Positions 7,639-16,065 of a stretch of DNA of 64,000 bases are shown one piece after another; position 1 is the stretch's first letter, and every line of letters starts with the position of its first letter. Under the pieces are notes generated by a model. It made no database searches. It was given only the letters and a program-made list of their open reading frames with translations, and was not told the origin of the DNA. A program made the position numbers and the translations under genes. Where the stretch lies: assembly GCF_008905045.1 (NCBI RefSeq), contig NZ_VWMY01000025.1, positions 88,332 to 152,331 of the forward strand, given 5' to 3'. Source of the DNA: Streptomyces albicerus (lineage in GTDB: Bacteria > Actinomycetota > Actinomycetes > Streptomycetales > Streptomycetaceae).

Positions 7639-7938
7639 ATGGCAGCAGACACGGGCGATTCGCCGATCGATCCCAACAAGATCGCGTACGTCTATATGCA
7701 GGTGGCCGACCACATCGCTGCCCGGATCGCGGCGGGTGAGTTGAGGCCTGGGGCGCGGCTGCCTGGCGAGAGGGACCTCGGAGCGGAGTACGGAGTCGCG
7801 TACCTGACCGCCCGCCGGGCAGTCCGTGAACTCCGCGAACGTGGCCTCGTCGTCACGCTCCCCGCGAAGGGCACCTTCGTCGCGTACCCCGAGGTCGATG
7901 AGCCCGACGAGCTACCGGGCGACGGCCAGGAGGCGTAG
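7639..7938 (+). CDS. short GntR-family transcriptional regulator (DNA-binding domain only)
   Basis: 99 residues from ATG 7639. The whole protein is a GntR winged helix-turn-helix: YMQVADHIAARIAAGELRPG, LPGERDLGAEYGVA (recognition helix) and a wing ending LPAKGTFVA. An acidic tail of about 15 residues follows. Normal GntR proteins have an effector-binding domain of 130 residues or more; it is absent here, so the protein may act as an autoregulatory repressor without a ligand, or sense through an unknown partner. It is divergent from the two small genes and shares the palindrome at 7559-7596 with them. Confidence 0.85.
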   Translation: MAADTGDSPIDPNKIAYVYMQVADHIAARIAAGELRPGARLPGERDLGAEYGVAYLTARRAVRELRERGLVVTLPAKGTFVAYPEVDEPDELPGDGQEA

Positions 7939-7973
7939 TCCCTCCGTGGGGATCTTGCTCGCCGCGTGCGGTG

Positions 7974-8459
7974 TCATACCGGCTGGACATGGACATCGAT
8001 CGGGTTCAGTACGGCCAGATAGGCATGGATGTCCTCCGGGTCGCTTGTGAAGATCACAGCGCTGCCGTGCTTCACGGCGGACAGAGCCACCCATGCGTCC
8101 ACCGCGTCCGGCCTTTTCTTGGGAGGAAGCTCGGCTTCCCCCAGTGCTGTGCCGATCCGGCGCCAGTCGGTGACGTCGGGGCCGGTCATGCAGGCGATGC
8201 ACTCCGGGCGGCCGGCATCCGTCCCGCGCATGGGTGGCTCGGACGCTCGGGCCTGGGGCATGGTGCAGTCCTTCAGGACACCCGCCAGAGAATGGATCAC
8301 CGCCGGACGTGGTCGCCACACCTGGGCGAGAACCGGGCCGAGGACGACCGCACGGTGAGGGGCCGCCCGGAGCCCTTGGTGCAGCGCGACGGCCTTGGCC
8401 TTGCGGTCTGTCAGGGCGATGAGCATTCCGGTGTCGTACACCGGGACTCGTACGCTCAC
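7974..8459 (-). CDS. PIN-domain ribonuclease toxin (VapC-like)
   Basis: 161 residues from GTG 8459, overlapping the antitoxin stop (GTGA). PIN features: an N-terminal acidic residue in VYDTGMLIAL (D9), a central KRPDAVDAWVALSA helix with Asp residues, and the final VIFTSDPEDI. The second acidic position is a Gln (GPVLAQVWR, Q46) where classical VapC has Glu; I believe Q is common in actinobacterial members. The family cleaves RNA in the cytoplasm and is neutralised by the cognate antitoxin encoded just upstream. Confidence 0.75.
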   Translation of the reverse strand: MSVRVPVYDTGMLIALTDRKAKAVALHQGLRAAPHRAVVLGPVLAQVWRPRPAVIHSLAGVLKDCTMPQARASEPPMRGTDAGRPECIACMTGPDVTDWRRIGTALGEAELPPKKRPDAVDAWVALSAVKHGSAVIFTSDPEDIHAYLAVLNPIDVHVQPV

Positions 8460-8782
8460 GCGGCTTGTCCGGGCCGGGCGGTCGTGCGATCTTCGCCGTA
8501 TACGAGGTTCAGGGCAGCCTCGACGTCACGTCGCTCTTGCTCTGTCAGGTCCGGTGTAGTCGTGTCCGGCTCGGGCGTGAAGGCTTCCGCCTCCGCCTCG
8601 GCCGCGGCGATGAGGGCGTCGACCCCGGAGAACTGTTCCTCTATGGCCTCGGTTTCCGCCATCTGGCGTGTCGCCGCATGCACGAGGTACGCCGAGACGT
8701 CCAGGCCTGCACGCTCGGCGTGCTGTCTGATGCGCTCTGCCTGGTCCCGCTCAAGGCTGATGGTGATCCTCGTCCTGGCCAT
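8456..8782 (-). CDS. ribbon-helix-helix antitoxin of the PIN toxin
   Basis: 108 residues from ATG 8782. The N-terminus MARTRITISLERDQAERI is a ribbon-helix-helix start, with a second helix GLDVSAYLVHAATRQM. The acidic C-terminal half (ALIAAAEAEAEAFTPEP) is suited to wrapping the toxin. The 4-base overlap with the PIN gene and the order antitoxin-toxin are typical of type II modules. No ribosome site is present and a -10 box sits seven bases before the ATG, so the mRNA may be leaderless. Confidence 0.8.
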   Translation of the reverse strand: MARTRITISLERDQAERIRQHAERAGLDVSAYLVHAATRQMAETEAIEEQFSGVDALIAAAEAEAEAFTPEPDTTTPDLTEQERRDVEAALNLVYGEDRTTARPGQAA

Positions 8783-8789
8783 GGAAAAC

Positions 8790-8819
8790 AGTGTATGACG
8801 CGTATTACGCCCTGCTCAA
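8790..8819 (-). promoter_or_regulatory. probable promoter of the toxin-antitoxin operon (leaderless)
   Basis: On the minus strand TTGAGC (8819-8814), 18 bases, TACACT (8795-8790), then seven bases GTTTTCC to the ATG at 8782. With the usual -10 to start distance, the transcript would begin at or next to the A of the start codon. Confidence 0.5.
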
Positions 8820-8952
8820 GCGGAAGCTGCTGCGGCCTCGTAGGCTTACTCGCACCAGCCTGCGCCGTTACCGTCATCACGATCACGGCCGCCGTGACCG
8901 TCACGACCGCCCACAAGCGTCATCACCGTCGGAACCCGGGGAGAACAACCAC

Positions 8953-9600
8953 ATGGCCCGCTACATGGAGGCGCTCACCATCGAGCGCGGCGGCTTCCGG
9001 ATCAAGGTTCCGGAGTCGTGGTGGGAGTTCGACGTGCGGCCCGAGTCGCGGGACGACTCGATCCGGCGCATGGTTGCCGAACGGGTGCGCCAGCGCCCGG
9101 AGTTGGCCAAGTACAAGGACACGTACACCGCCTTCCTGCAGAAGTCCGCGGCGGACGCCTGGAAGTCGGGCGCGCTGTACTGCGGCTGCATGGCGGAGAG
9201 CTTCGGAGGGGACACCCCCATCACCGGCTCGATCACCGTCTCGCTCGTCGGCGGGCGTACGCAGGCCGGTGAGCCCCTCTCCACCGACCCGCAGTTCATG
9301 GCGGGCCAACTCGCCGTCCGCGAGGCCAAGAAGGAGGGCGACGCGTGGCGGAAGGTCACGACCGTCGACATCCCCGGCGTCGGGATGGCCGCGCGTACGT
9401 ACGGCATTGAGGACATTCCGGTCCCCGGCGACAGCCTGAACCGTACGATCCGTGCCGTACTCATGCAAACGTTCATCCCGGTTCCGGGGCAGGAGGGCAA
9501 GGTCGCCCTCGTCGCCGGGAGCAGCCAGGTGCTGGACCTCGCGGACTCGTTCTTCGACATCTTCGACGCGATCACGTCGACGTTCCGCTTCGTGGAGTAG
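8953..9600 (+). CDS. hypothetical protein of the local paralogous family
   Basis: 215 residues from ATG 8953, with GGGGAG nine bases upstream; in-frame sequence before it looks non-coding. The N-terminal FRIKVPESWWEFDV segment matches the WYRIPL and FWFLAPEGFFALPI starts of the minus-strand paralogues. The end TFIPVPGQEGKVALVAGSS, FDIFDAITSTFRFVE aligns in pattern with the end of the 90-734 protein. No membrane segment or catalytic motif is seen. It lies 132 bases upstream of the RHS toxin on the same strand, suggesting a role in its loading or folding; a PsbP/LpqN-like fold is possible. Confidence 0.65.
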   Translation: MARYMEALTIERGGFRIKVPESWWEFDVRPESRDDSIRRMVAERVRQRPELAKYKDTYTAFLQKSAADAWKSGALYCGCMAESFGGDTPITGSITVSLVGGRTQAGEPLSTDPQFMAGQLAVREAKKEGDAWRKVTTVDIPGVGMAARTYGIEDIPVPGDSLNRTIRAVLMQTFIPVPGQEGKVALVAGSSQVLDLADSFFDIFDAITSTFRFVE

Positions 9601-9732
9601 CGCGGCGGCGTAGGGCCGTAGCCACGTGGCGGCCCTCGCCACCCTCGCGACCTTTCCATCGAACGCCCGTACCCAGTAACTTCACTTGTGCGTATGTGTG
9701 GTTGACGGGGTTGGCGTGACGGGGGTTGCGGC

Positions 9733-12700
9733 GTGGCGGGTTATCGGCCGACGGACTGGCATGTGCTGGATCTGGACAAGGATCCGACGCCGGGAGATCC
9801 GGACCGGGTGCGGTCGCTGGCCAAGAGCCTGCATGACTTTGCCGACGACGTGCAGGACGCCCTTCGTCTGGTCAAGGGGATGGCGGAGGAAGAGGCCGTC
9901 CTGACCTGGGTGGGCAAGACCGCCAAGGTGTTCCAAGACGAGTTCTCCGGCGTCCCGAAGAACCTCAAGAAGCTCAAGAAGAGTTACGACCTGGCCGGGG
10001 ACGCGCTGGCGGCGTACTGGCCGAAGCTGGAGCGTGCCCAGTCGCTCGCCGACAAGGCCCTGGCGAAGGGCCGCGAAGCCCAGGCCGATCTGTCCTCCGC
10101 CAAGTCCCGCCTGTCCACGGCCGATTCCTGGGTGACCCGGGCCAACAAGGAAGCCGACAAGTACAAGGACGACCCGGGGGCGGCGGGCAAGGATGTCCCC
10201 AAGCCGGACGAGGCCAAGGTGCGGGCGGCCACCAGGGACGCGCAGAACGCCGAGTCCGCGCAGACCTCGGCCCAGGCGGATGTCACCTCCGCGCAGAACG
10301 CCCTGGACGCGGCGAAGAAGATGGCCGAGGACGCCCGGAAGATGCGCGAGGACGCCGCCGGCGAAGCGAAACGCAGACTCGACGAGGCCTCCGACGCCGG
10401 TATCCAGAACCGCAAGTGGTACGAGGAGGTCGGCGACTGGTTCTCCGACAACTGGGACACCATCGTCGCGGTCTGCAAGGTCGTCGTCGCCGTCCTCGGC
10501 GTCATCGCGCTCATCATCGGCGGGCCGATCCTCGGCGCCATCGTGCTGATCGCCGCCCTGGTCGTGCTCGCCGACACCCTCAACAAATACGCGAAAGGCC
10601 AAGCCTCTCTGTGGGATGTGGCGTTCGCGGCGCTGGACTGCATCCCCGGCATGAAGGGCCTGACCACCCTCGGCGGCCTCGCCAAAGGACTCAAAGGCCT
10701 TGGCAAGATGGGCCTCAAGGGCATGGCCAAGGGGCTTGGCAAAGGCCTGCGGAGGGGTGCCGACGACGCCGTGGCCAAGAGCAAACCCACCAAGGGGCGA
10801 TGCAAGAACGGTGACCCCATCGATATGGTCTCCGGCGAGATGCTCATGGAGCAGACCGATGTGGCGTTGCCCGGAGTGCTCCCGGTCATCCTTCGTCGTA
10901 CGCACCTGTCGACCTACAGGTGGGGTGGCTGGTTCGGTGAGTCCTGGGCGTCGACGTTCGACGAGCGCTTGGAACTCGACGAGGACGGGGCCGTCTTCGC
11001 CGCAGAGGACGGCATGATCCTCTGCTACCCCGCTCCGGCCGCCGAAGGCTCGGTCCTGCCGATGGAGGGCCCACGGTGGCCGCTGGCGTGGGATCCGGAC
11101 ATGCCCGGTGCCCTGCGAGTGACCGACCCGAAGACCGGCATCACTCGGCACTTCTCCCCGGTGGCCAAGGCAACCGGGCGGGACGCTGCTTTCTCCATGC
11201 CCTTGGCCGCGATATCAGATCGCAACGGCAACCGCGTCCGCATCGCGCGAACGCCCGACGGCACGCCCACCGCGGTACGCCACTCCGGCGGCTACGTCGT
11301 TCATGTCGACACTCAAGGTGATCGAATAGTTCGGCTTCGGCTGCGGAACACCGACGAGGGACCCGAAGGCACCACTCTGCTGAGCTACGGCTACGACTCG
11401 GTCGGTGATCTGACGGAGATCGTCGACTCTTCCGGCCTTCCGTTCCGGCTGACCTACGACGACCAGGGCCGCATCGAGTCCTGGTCCGATCGGATCGGGT
11501 CCTGGTACCGCTTCACCTACGACGAGCTTGATCGAGTCGTACGGGGTGAGGGCGCCGACGGCGTGCTCAACTGCGTCATCGAATACGACGCCGACGAGCG
11601 CGCCACCCGCTACACGAACTCTCTCGGCCACACCACGACGTATCGCCACAACGAGCGTCGGCAACTGGTCTCGACCACGAGTGCCAGGGGAGAGTCCGTA
11701 CGCAACGAATGGGACGAGTCCGATCGGCTCGTCTCGCGCACCGATGCGCTGGGCAACACCTTCCGCTACGCCTATGACGAGGCAGGCAACCTCACGAGCG
11801 TCACCCGGCCCGACGGCGGGGTCACGACGGCGGTCTACAACGACTTCCACCTGCCCGTTACGGTGACGGAAGGGGACGGTGTCAGCTGGAACCACTCATA
11901 CGACGAGCGCGGGAACCGGATCGCCACCCGCAACCCCCTTGGCGGACAGACGCGTTACGCCTACGACACGTCGGGCTTCCTGACCAGGGTCACGGACCCG
12001 CTGGGCCACAGCCGCCACGCCACCTGTGATGGGGTGGGACTCCCCGTGAGCCTGACCAATCCCGTCGGCAGCACCTCCACCCTGGAGCGCGACACCTTCG
12101 GCCGGGTGACAGCCTTAACTGACGCACTGGGACGCACGACACGGTTCGGCTGGACGGTCGAGGGCCGGATGGCCTGGCGCCGCGATCCCGAAGGGAAGGA
12201 GGAGCGGTTCGAGTGGGACGCCGCCGGAAACCTTCTCACCTACACGGATGCAACCGGGAACACCAGCAGTTACACACCCACCCACTTCCACCTCGCCTCG
12301 GTCCGTACCCGCCCCGACGGCTCTCGTTACACGTTCGCATACGACACCGAGCTGAACCTCACCCGAGTGACCGGCCCCCAGGGGGCGACGTGGGAGTACT
12401 TCTATGACGAGGCGAACCGCGTCATCGCGGAGAAGGACTTCAACGGCCGCACGCTGACGTACGAGGTGAACGCCGCGGGCGGCCTCATGTCCCGCACCAA
12501 TGGCGCCGGAGAGACCATCTCGTTCGGCAGGGACGCGTTGGGGCGGACCACATCGATCCATCACGACGGGCAGACCACCGTCCTCCGCTACGACGCCCTG
12601 GGACGTCTGACCGAACAGGCGGGACCGGGGGTCCGAGTAGATCGCGCATACGACGAGATGGGCCGACTTCTCGCCGATAGCATCAACGGGAGAACCACGT

Positions 12701-14388
12701 CATACCGATACGACGCGCTCGGGCGTCGGGTTGAGCGACGCACGCCCGGCGGGATCGTTTCCACGTGGTCCTACGACGCGGCCGGTCGTCCCGATCAACT
12801 GGAGGCCGCAGGAGGCTTGTTGGGCTTCCACTTCGACGCAGGGGGCCGGGAAGTCGGCCGGGAGTTGGCCCCCGGCGTGACACTCGGCCAGTCGTGGGAT
12901 GCTGCCAATCGGCTCACTACTCAGACGATCTCGCGCCATCCTGAGGGCGCCGAAACGCTCCTTCAGCACCGAACGTACGCCTATCGCGCAGACGGGCATC
13001 TTGCTGAACTGGACGAACTCACCACGGGCACACGGCGGTTCGAGCTCGACCGAGCCGGCCGCGTCACCGCTGTGCACGCGCGCGACTGGACCGAGACCTA
13101 CGCATACGACGGCGTCGGGAACCTCAGTACGGCCTCGACCCCGGCCACCGACATCGACGACACCCAACGGGAGTTCACCGGCTCGCTCATCCGGAGATGC
13201 GGCAGGACCCGCTACGAGCGCGACTCGGAGGGGCGCATCGTTCGATCCGTACGGCGCCTTCTGAACGGTCAGAAGCGTGTGCGCACGTACACCTGGAACA
13301 GTCAGAGCCAGCTGATCGGTACTGTCACGCCCGAAGGCGTCCACTGGCGATATGACTACGATCCGGCCGGACGCAGGGTCGCAAAGCAGCGCCTTGGTGA
13401 TGATGGCGCGGTTGCCGAGGAGACGCGCTTCACCTGGGACGGCCCGCGCCTCGCGGAACAGATCACTCAGAGTGGGCGAACCACGACCTGGGACTACGCC
13501 CCCGGAACCCATCTCCCGTTGACGCAGATCGACAGCGGATCCGGAATGTCGGCGTCGGAGGTCGACGCACGATTCCATGCCATCGTCACCGATCTGTCGG
13601 GCGCTCCGGCCGAGCTGATATCCGAGGAGGGTGAACTGGCCTGGCAACGCCGCACCATGTTGTGGGGCGCGCCGCTGCCCGCCGAGCACCTGGTGGCGCA
13701 GGCAGCGGGGGAAGGCGGTGTCGGCAGTGCGGTCGACTGCCCGCTCCGCTTCCCCGGCCAGTACGCCGACGCTGAGACCGGCTGGCACTACAACCACCAC
13801 CGGTACTACGACCCGGAGACCGGCCACTACGTGAGCCCGGACCCGCTCGGCCTCGGTCCTGGGCCCAACGACACCGCGTACGTCCCGAACCCGTTCAGCT
13901 GGATCGATCCTCTCGGGCTCTACCGGGACCCCGATAGCGGTCTGTATGCGCGCGATCCCGACGCTCCGGACGTGGCCCACAACCGGAGGAGCGAGTACCC
14001 GTCCGGTTACCGGGAGTCCACCCACGATGAGATGTCGAAGAACTGGACCCTTGAAGGAGCGCAGCAGGGGGAGAGGCCACTGGACGCGAACGGCAACAAG
14101 ATCCCCAGGGATCAGCTGACCTGGTTCGACTCGAGAGGTGAGGTCATCTGGGACCCCAATAATCCGGGTCCGAAGCCCTTCCATGAGACCGTGACCTACG
14201 AGCACAGGGAAGCCGTCGTGGACCACTGGAACCGCGACGGCAGGAATACTGACCGCGCGACCCGCAACGACTTCTACAACGATCCGGACAACATGGAGGC
14301 CATGAGCAAGAGCGAGAACTCACGTGGCGGCGCGGGGATGACTGCCCGATACAGCCAAGACGTGGGACCGAACTACTCATGCTCCTGA
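9733..14388 (+). CDS. RHS/YD-repeat polymorphic toxin with WxG leader and nuclease-like C-terminus
   Basis: 1,551 residues from GTG 9733. Order: WxG-type helical leader (DPTPGD; TWVGKTA with W59-V-G), long Ala/Lys coiled coil (about 90-230), hydrophobic hairpin (about 245-280, VLGVIALIIGGPILGAIVLI), DUF6531-like entry (GDPIDMVSGEML, about 358), YD repeats (YDExGN-type, about 550-1300), and the RHS core end (RFPGQYADAETGWHYNHHRY to DPLGLY, about 1338-1395). The last about 155 residues differ: YEHREAVVDHWNRDGRNT and RNDFYNDPDNMEAM then SKSENSRGG. These resemble HNH/Endo VII-type (GH-E-like) nuclease toxins. Secretion is probably through a type VII system. A TTA codon at 12115-12117 (codon 795) would make translation depend on the bldA tRNA. 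Confidence 0.85.
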   Translation: MAGYRPTDWHVLDLDKDPTPGDPDRVRSLAKSLHDFADDVQDALRLVKGMAEEEAVLTWVGKTAKVFQDEFSGVPKNLKKLKKSYDLAGDALAAYWPKLERAQSLADKALAKGREAQADLSSAKSRLSTADSWVTRANKEADKYKDDPGAAGKDVPKPDEAKVRAATRDAQNAESAQTSAQADVTSAQNALDAAKKMAEDARKMREDAAGEAKRRLDEASDAGIQNRKWYEEVGDWFSDNWDTIVAVCKVVVAVLGVIALIIGGPILGAIVLIAALVVLADTLNKYAKGQASLWDVAFAALDCIPGMKGLTTLGGLAKGLKGLGKMGLKGMAKGLGKGLRRGADDAVAKSKPTKGRCKNGDPIDMVSGEMLMEQTDVALPGVLPVILRRTHLSTYRWGGWFGESWASTFDERLELDEDGAVFAAEDGMILCYPAPAAEGSVLPMEGPRWPLAWDPDMPGALRVTDPKTGITRHFSPVAKATGRDAAFSMPLAAISDRNGNRVRIARTPDGTPTAVRHSGGYVVHVDTQGDRIVRLRLRNTDEGPEGTTLLSYGYDSVGDLTEIVDSSGLPFRLTYDDQGRIESWSDRIGSWYRFTYDELDRVVRGEGADGVLNCVIEYDADERATRYTNSLGHTTTYRHNERRQLVSTTSARGESVRNEWDESDRLVSRTDALGNTFRYAYDEAGNLTSVTRPDGGVTTAVYNDFHLPVTVTEGDGVSWNHSYDERGNRIATRNPLGGQTRYAYDTSGFLTRVTDPLGHSRHATCDGVGLPVSLTNPVGSTSTLERDTFGRVTALTDALGRTTRFGWTVEGRMAWRRDPEGKEERFEWDAAGNLLTYTDATGNTSSYTPTHFHLASVRTRPDGSRYTFAYDTELNLTRVTGPQGATWEYFYDEANRVIAEKDFNGRTLTYEVNAAGGLMSRTNGAGETISFGRDALGRTTSIHHDGQTTVLRYDALGRLTEQAGPGVRVDRAYDEMGRLLADSINGRTTSYRYDALGRRVERRTPGGIVSTWSYDAAGRPDQLEAAGGLLGFHFDAGGREVGRELAPGVTLGQSWDAANRLTTQTISRHPEGAETLLQHRTYAYRADGHLAELDELTTGTRRFELDRAGRVTAVHARDWTETYAYDGVGNLSTASTPATDIDDTQREFTGSLIRRCGRTRYERDSEGRIVRSVRRLLNGQKRVRTYTWNSQSQLIGTVTPEGVHWRYDYDPAGRRVAKQRLGDDGAVAEETRFTWDGPRLAEQITQSGRTTTWDYAPGTHLPLTQIDSGSGMSASEVDARFHAIVTDLSGAPAELISEEGELAWQRRTMLWGAPLPAEHLVAQAAGEGGVGSAVDCPLRFPGQYADAETGWHYNHHRYYDPETGHYVSPDPLGLGPGPNDTAYVPNPFSWIDPLGLYRDPDSGLYARDPDAPDVAHNRRSEYPSGYRESTHDEMSKNWTLEGAQQGERPLDANGNKIPRDQLTWFDSRGEVIWDPNNPGPKPFHETVTYEHREAVVDHWNRDGRNTDRATRNDFYNDPDNMEAMSKSENSRGGAGMTARYSQDVGPNYSCS

Positions 14389-14425
14389 CTCTTCAAGCCC
14401 CGGAACCCCTGACCTGGAAGGAACC

Positions 14426-15163
14426 ATGGAACTTCGGCCCGCCATCGCTGGATTCCCCAACGTGGCCCCTCTGGACGACCTGGCGAATGCCTGGCATTGG
14501 AGCCTGAATCCGATCCTGCATTACGCAGGCGCGCTCACCGCGGACGGAACGCAATTGCTCCAGATGAACACTCGAGGCGCGTACAGCGAGGACTTGGCCT
14601 GCGCGGTGCTCTCCTTCACACGCGAACATGAACGGGAGCTTCTCCACGAGGGGCGATTCCTCGGCTTCGCCGAGGGCTTCAGCGCCCCGGGCTATGCCTT
14701 CGACACAGTTGCGGTAGTTGCGCCAGAGGTCGCCCAACTGCACAAGGTCCAGAATCCGGACCTCACTTCGCTGGCATACGCCGTTTTCCCCGCGTATTCA
14801 TGTGAATTCTCCGGCAATGAGACCCTTGAGGAGACTGAGTACCGGTATTTGAAGATGCTCCCCACGGCCGACATCAAGAGGGAACCGGTGCCCTTCCTGA
14901 AGATGCGATTCGACAATCCCCGGACCGGCGGCGGCAGTACCAACCCAGGGCGCGCGCTGACCTATGAGCGGATCCTTCTGCAGGAGATTCCGCACCTGGA
15001 GAACGCCCCTGGCGGGTTCATCGAGTTCGAGAACCGACACGCAAAAGCGTGGCGCATCGAGTGGCACGACGGCTGGTTCATCGCTGAGGAAGGCGCCGGG
15101 GCACCTCGCGAGATCGGCCTTGACGAGCTCCTGGCCTTCGCTACCGCCCGGCTGCGGGACTGA
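14426..15163 (+). CDS. putative immunity protein 1 (toxin-adjacent)
   Basis: 245 residues from ATG 14426 with AAGGAA two bases upstream, 37 bases after the toxin stop. It is soluble, with no signal. Shared blocks with the next two genes are AWHWS, GALTADG, FPAYSCEFSG, FLKMRFDN and the end IGLDELLAFATARLRD. The place directly behind a polymorphic toxin gene and the lack of export signals fit a cytoplasmic immunity protein that binds the nuclease domain. I cannot name the family. Being closest to the toxin, this is the most likely cognate immunity. Confidence 0.65.
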   Translation: MELRPAIAGFPNVAPLDDLANAWHWSLNPILHYAGALTADGTQLLQMNTRGAYSEDLACAVLSFTREHERELLHEGRFLGFAEGFSAPGYAFDTVAVVAPEVAQLHKVQNPDLTSLAYAVFPAYSCEFSGNETLEETEYRYLKMLPTADIKREPVPFLKMRFDNPRTGGGSTNPGRALTYERILLQEIPHLENAPGGFIEFENRHAKAWRIEWHDGWFIAEEGAGAPREIGLDELLAFATARLRD

Positions 15164-15183
15164 CGAGGGTGCTCGCGGGGCCG

Positions 15184-15240
15184 TGCCGCGTCGACCTTGT
15201 AGAACTGTTGGTCTTCGCGGAGGAGCGCCTCCGCGGCTGA
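15184..15240 (+). pseudogene. C-terminal remnant of a fourth immunity paralogue
   Basis: Between the first and second immunity genes an open stretch reads CRVDLVELLVFAEERLRG and stops at 15238-15240. This aligns with the ends of the three intact genes (IGLDELLAFATARLRD, IGLDELLEFASARLRD, ISLDELLGFTENSLRT) at the same distance from the stop. No start or upstream homology is visible, so this is the tail of a deleted copy. Confidence 0.6.
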
Positions 15241-15250
15241 GGTGAGGAAC

Positions 15251-15994
15251 ATGGACATTTGCGCCGTAGTGAACGGCTTTCGCAATGTGGCGCCGCTTCC
15301 GGGGCTGGCCGATGCCTGGCACTGGTCTCCTGCTCCCCGGACCGACTTTGCCGGCGCGCTCTCCGCGGACGGTGAGCGGCTGCTTCAGCTCAGTGCCCGT
15401 GATTCCTATGATCAGGAACTGGCCATCGCTACCCTGGAGTTCGCCAGGGAGCGCGAGGCGGAGATGTTTTCCCGTAACCCCCATCTGAGCGCGGTCGGCG
15501 GGTTCAAGGCGCCTGGTGGGCGCCGCTTCGACGTGGTGGCGGGAGTAGGAGCGGAGATGCACCGCTTCTACCGTGTCGAGAATCCGGATCTCACTCCGTA
15601 TGTCCGCCTGACATTTCCCGCCTATTCCTGCGAGTTCTCGGGAGAGGAGTCCCTCGATGAGGCCGTCACCCGGTACCGCATGCTACGGATGAACAACTTC
15701 GACCGGGAGTCCCACCCCTTCGTGAAGATGCGCTTCACGAACACGCGGACTCGCGGCCGGAGCACCAACCCCGGACGTGGATTCACCGAGCTGGAGCGGC
15801 TGCTGGAGGAGTTTCGGCTCATGGAGGGCGGCCAGGGCAGTTTCGCCGAATTCGAGAACCGCCACGGCAAGGTGTGGCGTGTCGAGTGGCACGGGGCGTG
15901 GTTCATCGCGGAGTGGGAGACGCAGGGCGGAGAGCCCCATGAGATCGGGCTTGACGAACTACTCGAGTTTGCGTCGGCTCGGTTGCGGGACTAA
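15251..15994 (+). CDS. putative immunity protein 2 (paralogue)
   Basis: 247 residues from ATG 15251, with GAGG eight bases upstream; GTG 15242 is an alternative. Closest to immunity protein 1: GFRNVAPL, DAWHWS, FAGALSADG, FPAYSCEFSGEESL, RSTNPGRGF, FENRHGKVWRVEWHG and LDELLEFASARLRD. It starts 11 bases after the stop of the fourth-copy remnant, so it probably arose by tandem duplication and recombination. It may neutralise a toxin variant no longer present, or broaden protection. Confidence 0.6.
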   Translation: MDICAVVNGFRNVAPLPGLADAWHWSPAPRTDFAGALSADGERLLQLSARDSYDQELAIATLEFAREREAEMFSRNPHLSAVGGFKAPGGRRFDVVAGVGAEMHRFYRVENPDLTPYVRLTFPAYSCEFSGEESLDEAVTRYRMLRMNNFDRESHPFVKMRFTNTRTRGRSTNPGRGFTELERLLEEFRLMEGGQGSFAEFENRHGKVWRVEWHGAWFIAEWETQGGEPHEIGLDELLEFASARLRD

Positions 15995-16065
15995 AACGAA
16001 GTTCCCGTTCTGCTGTCCTGGTGCCCGCCGCGAGAGCCGGGTGCGCCGTGCTACCCGGGGGTTCA

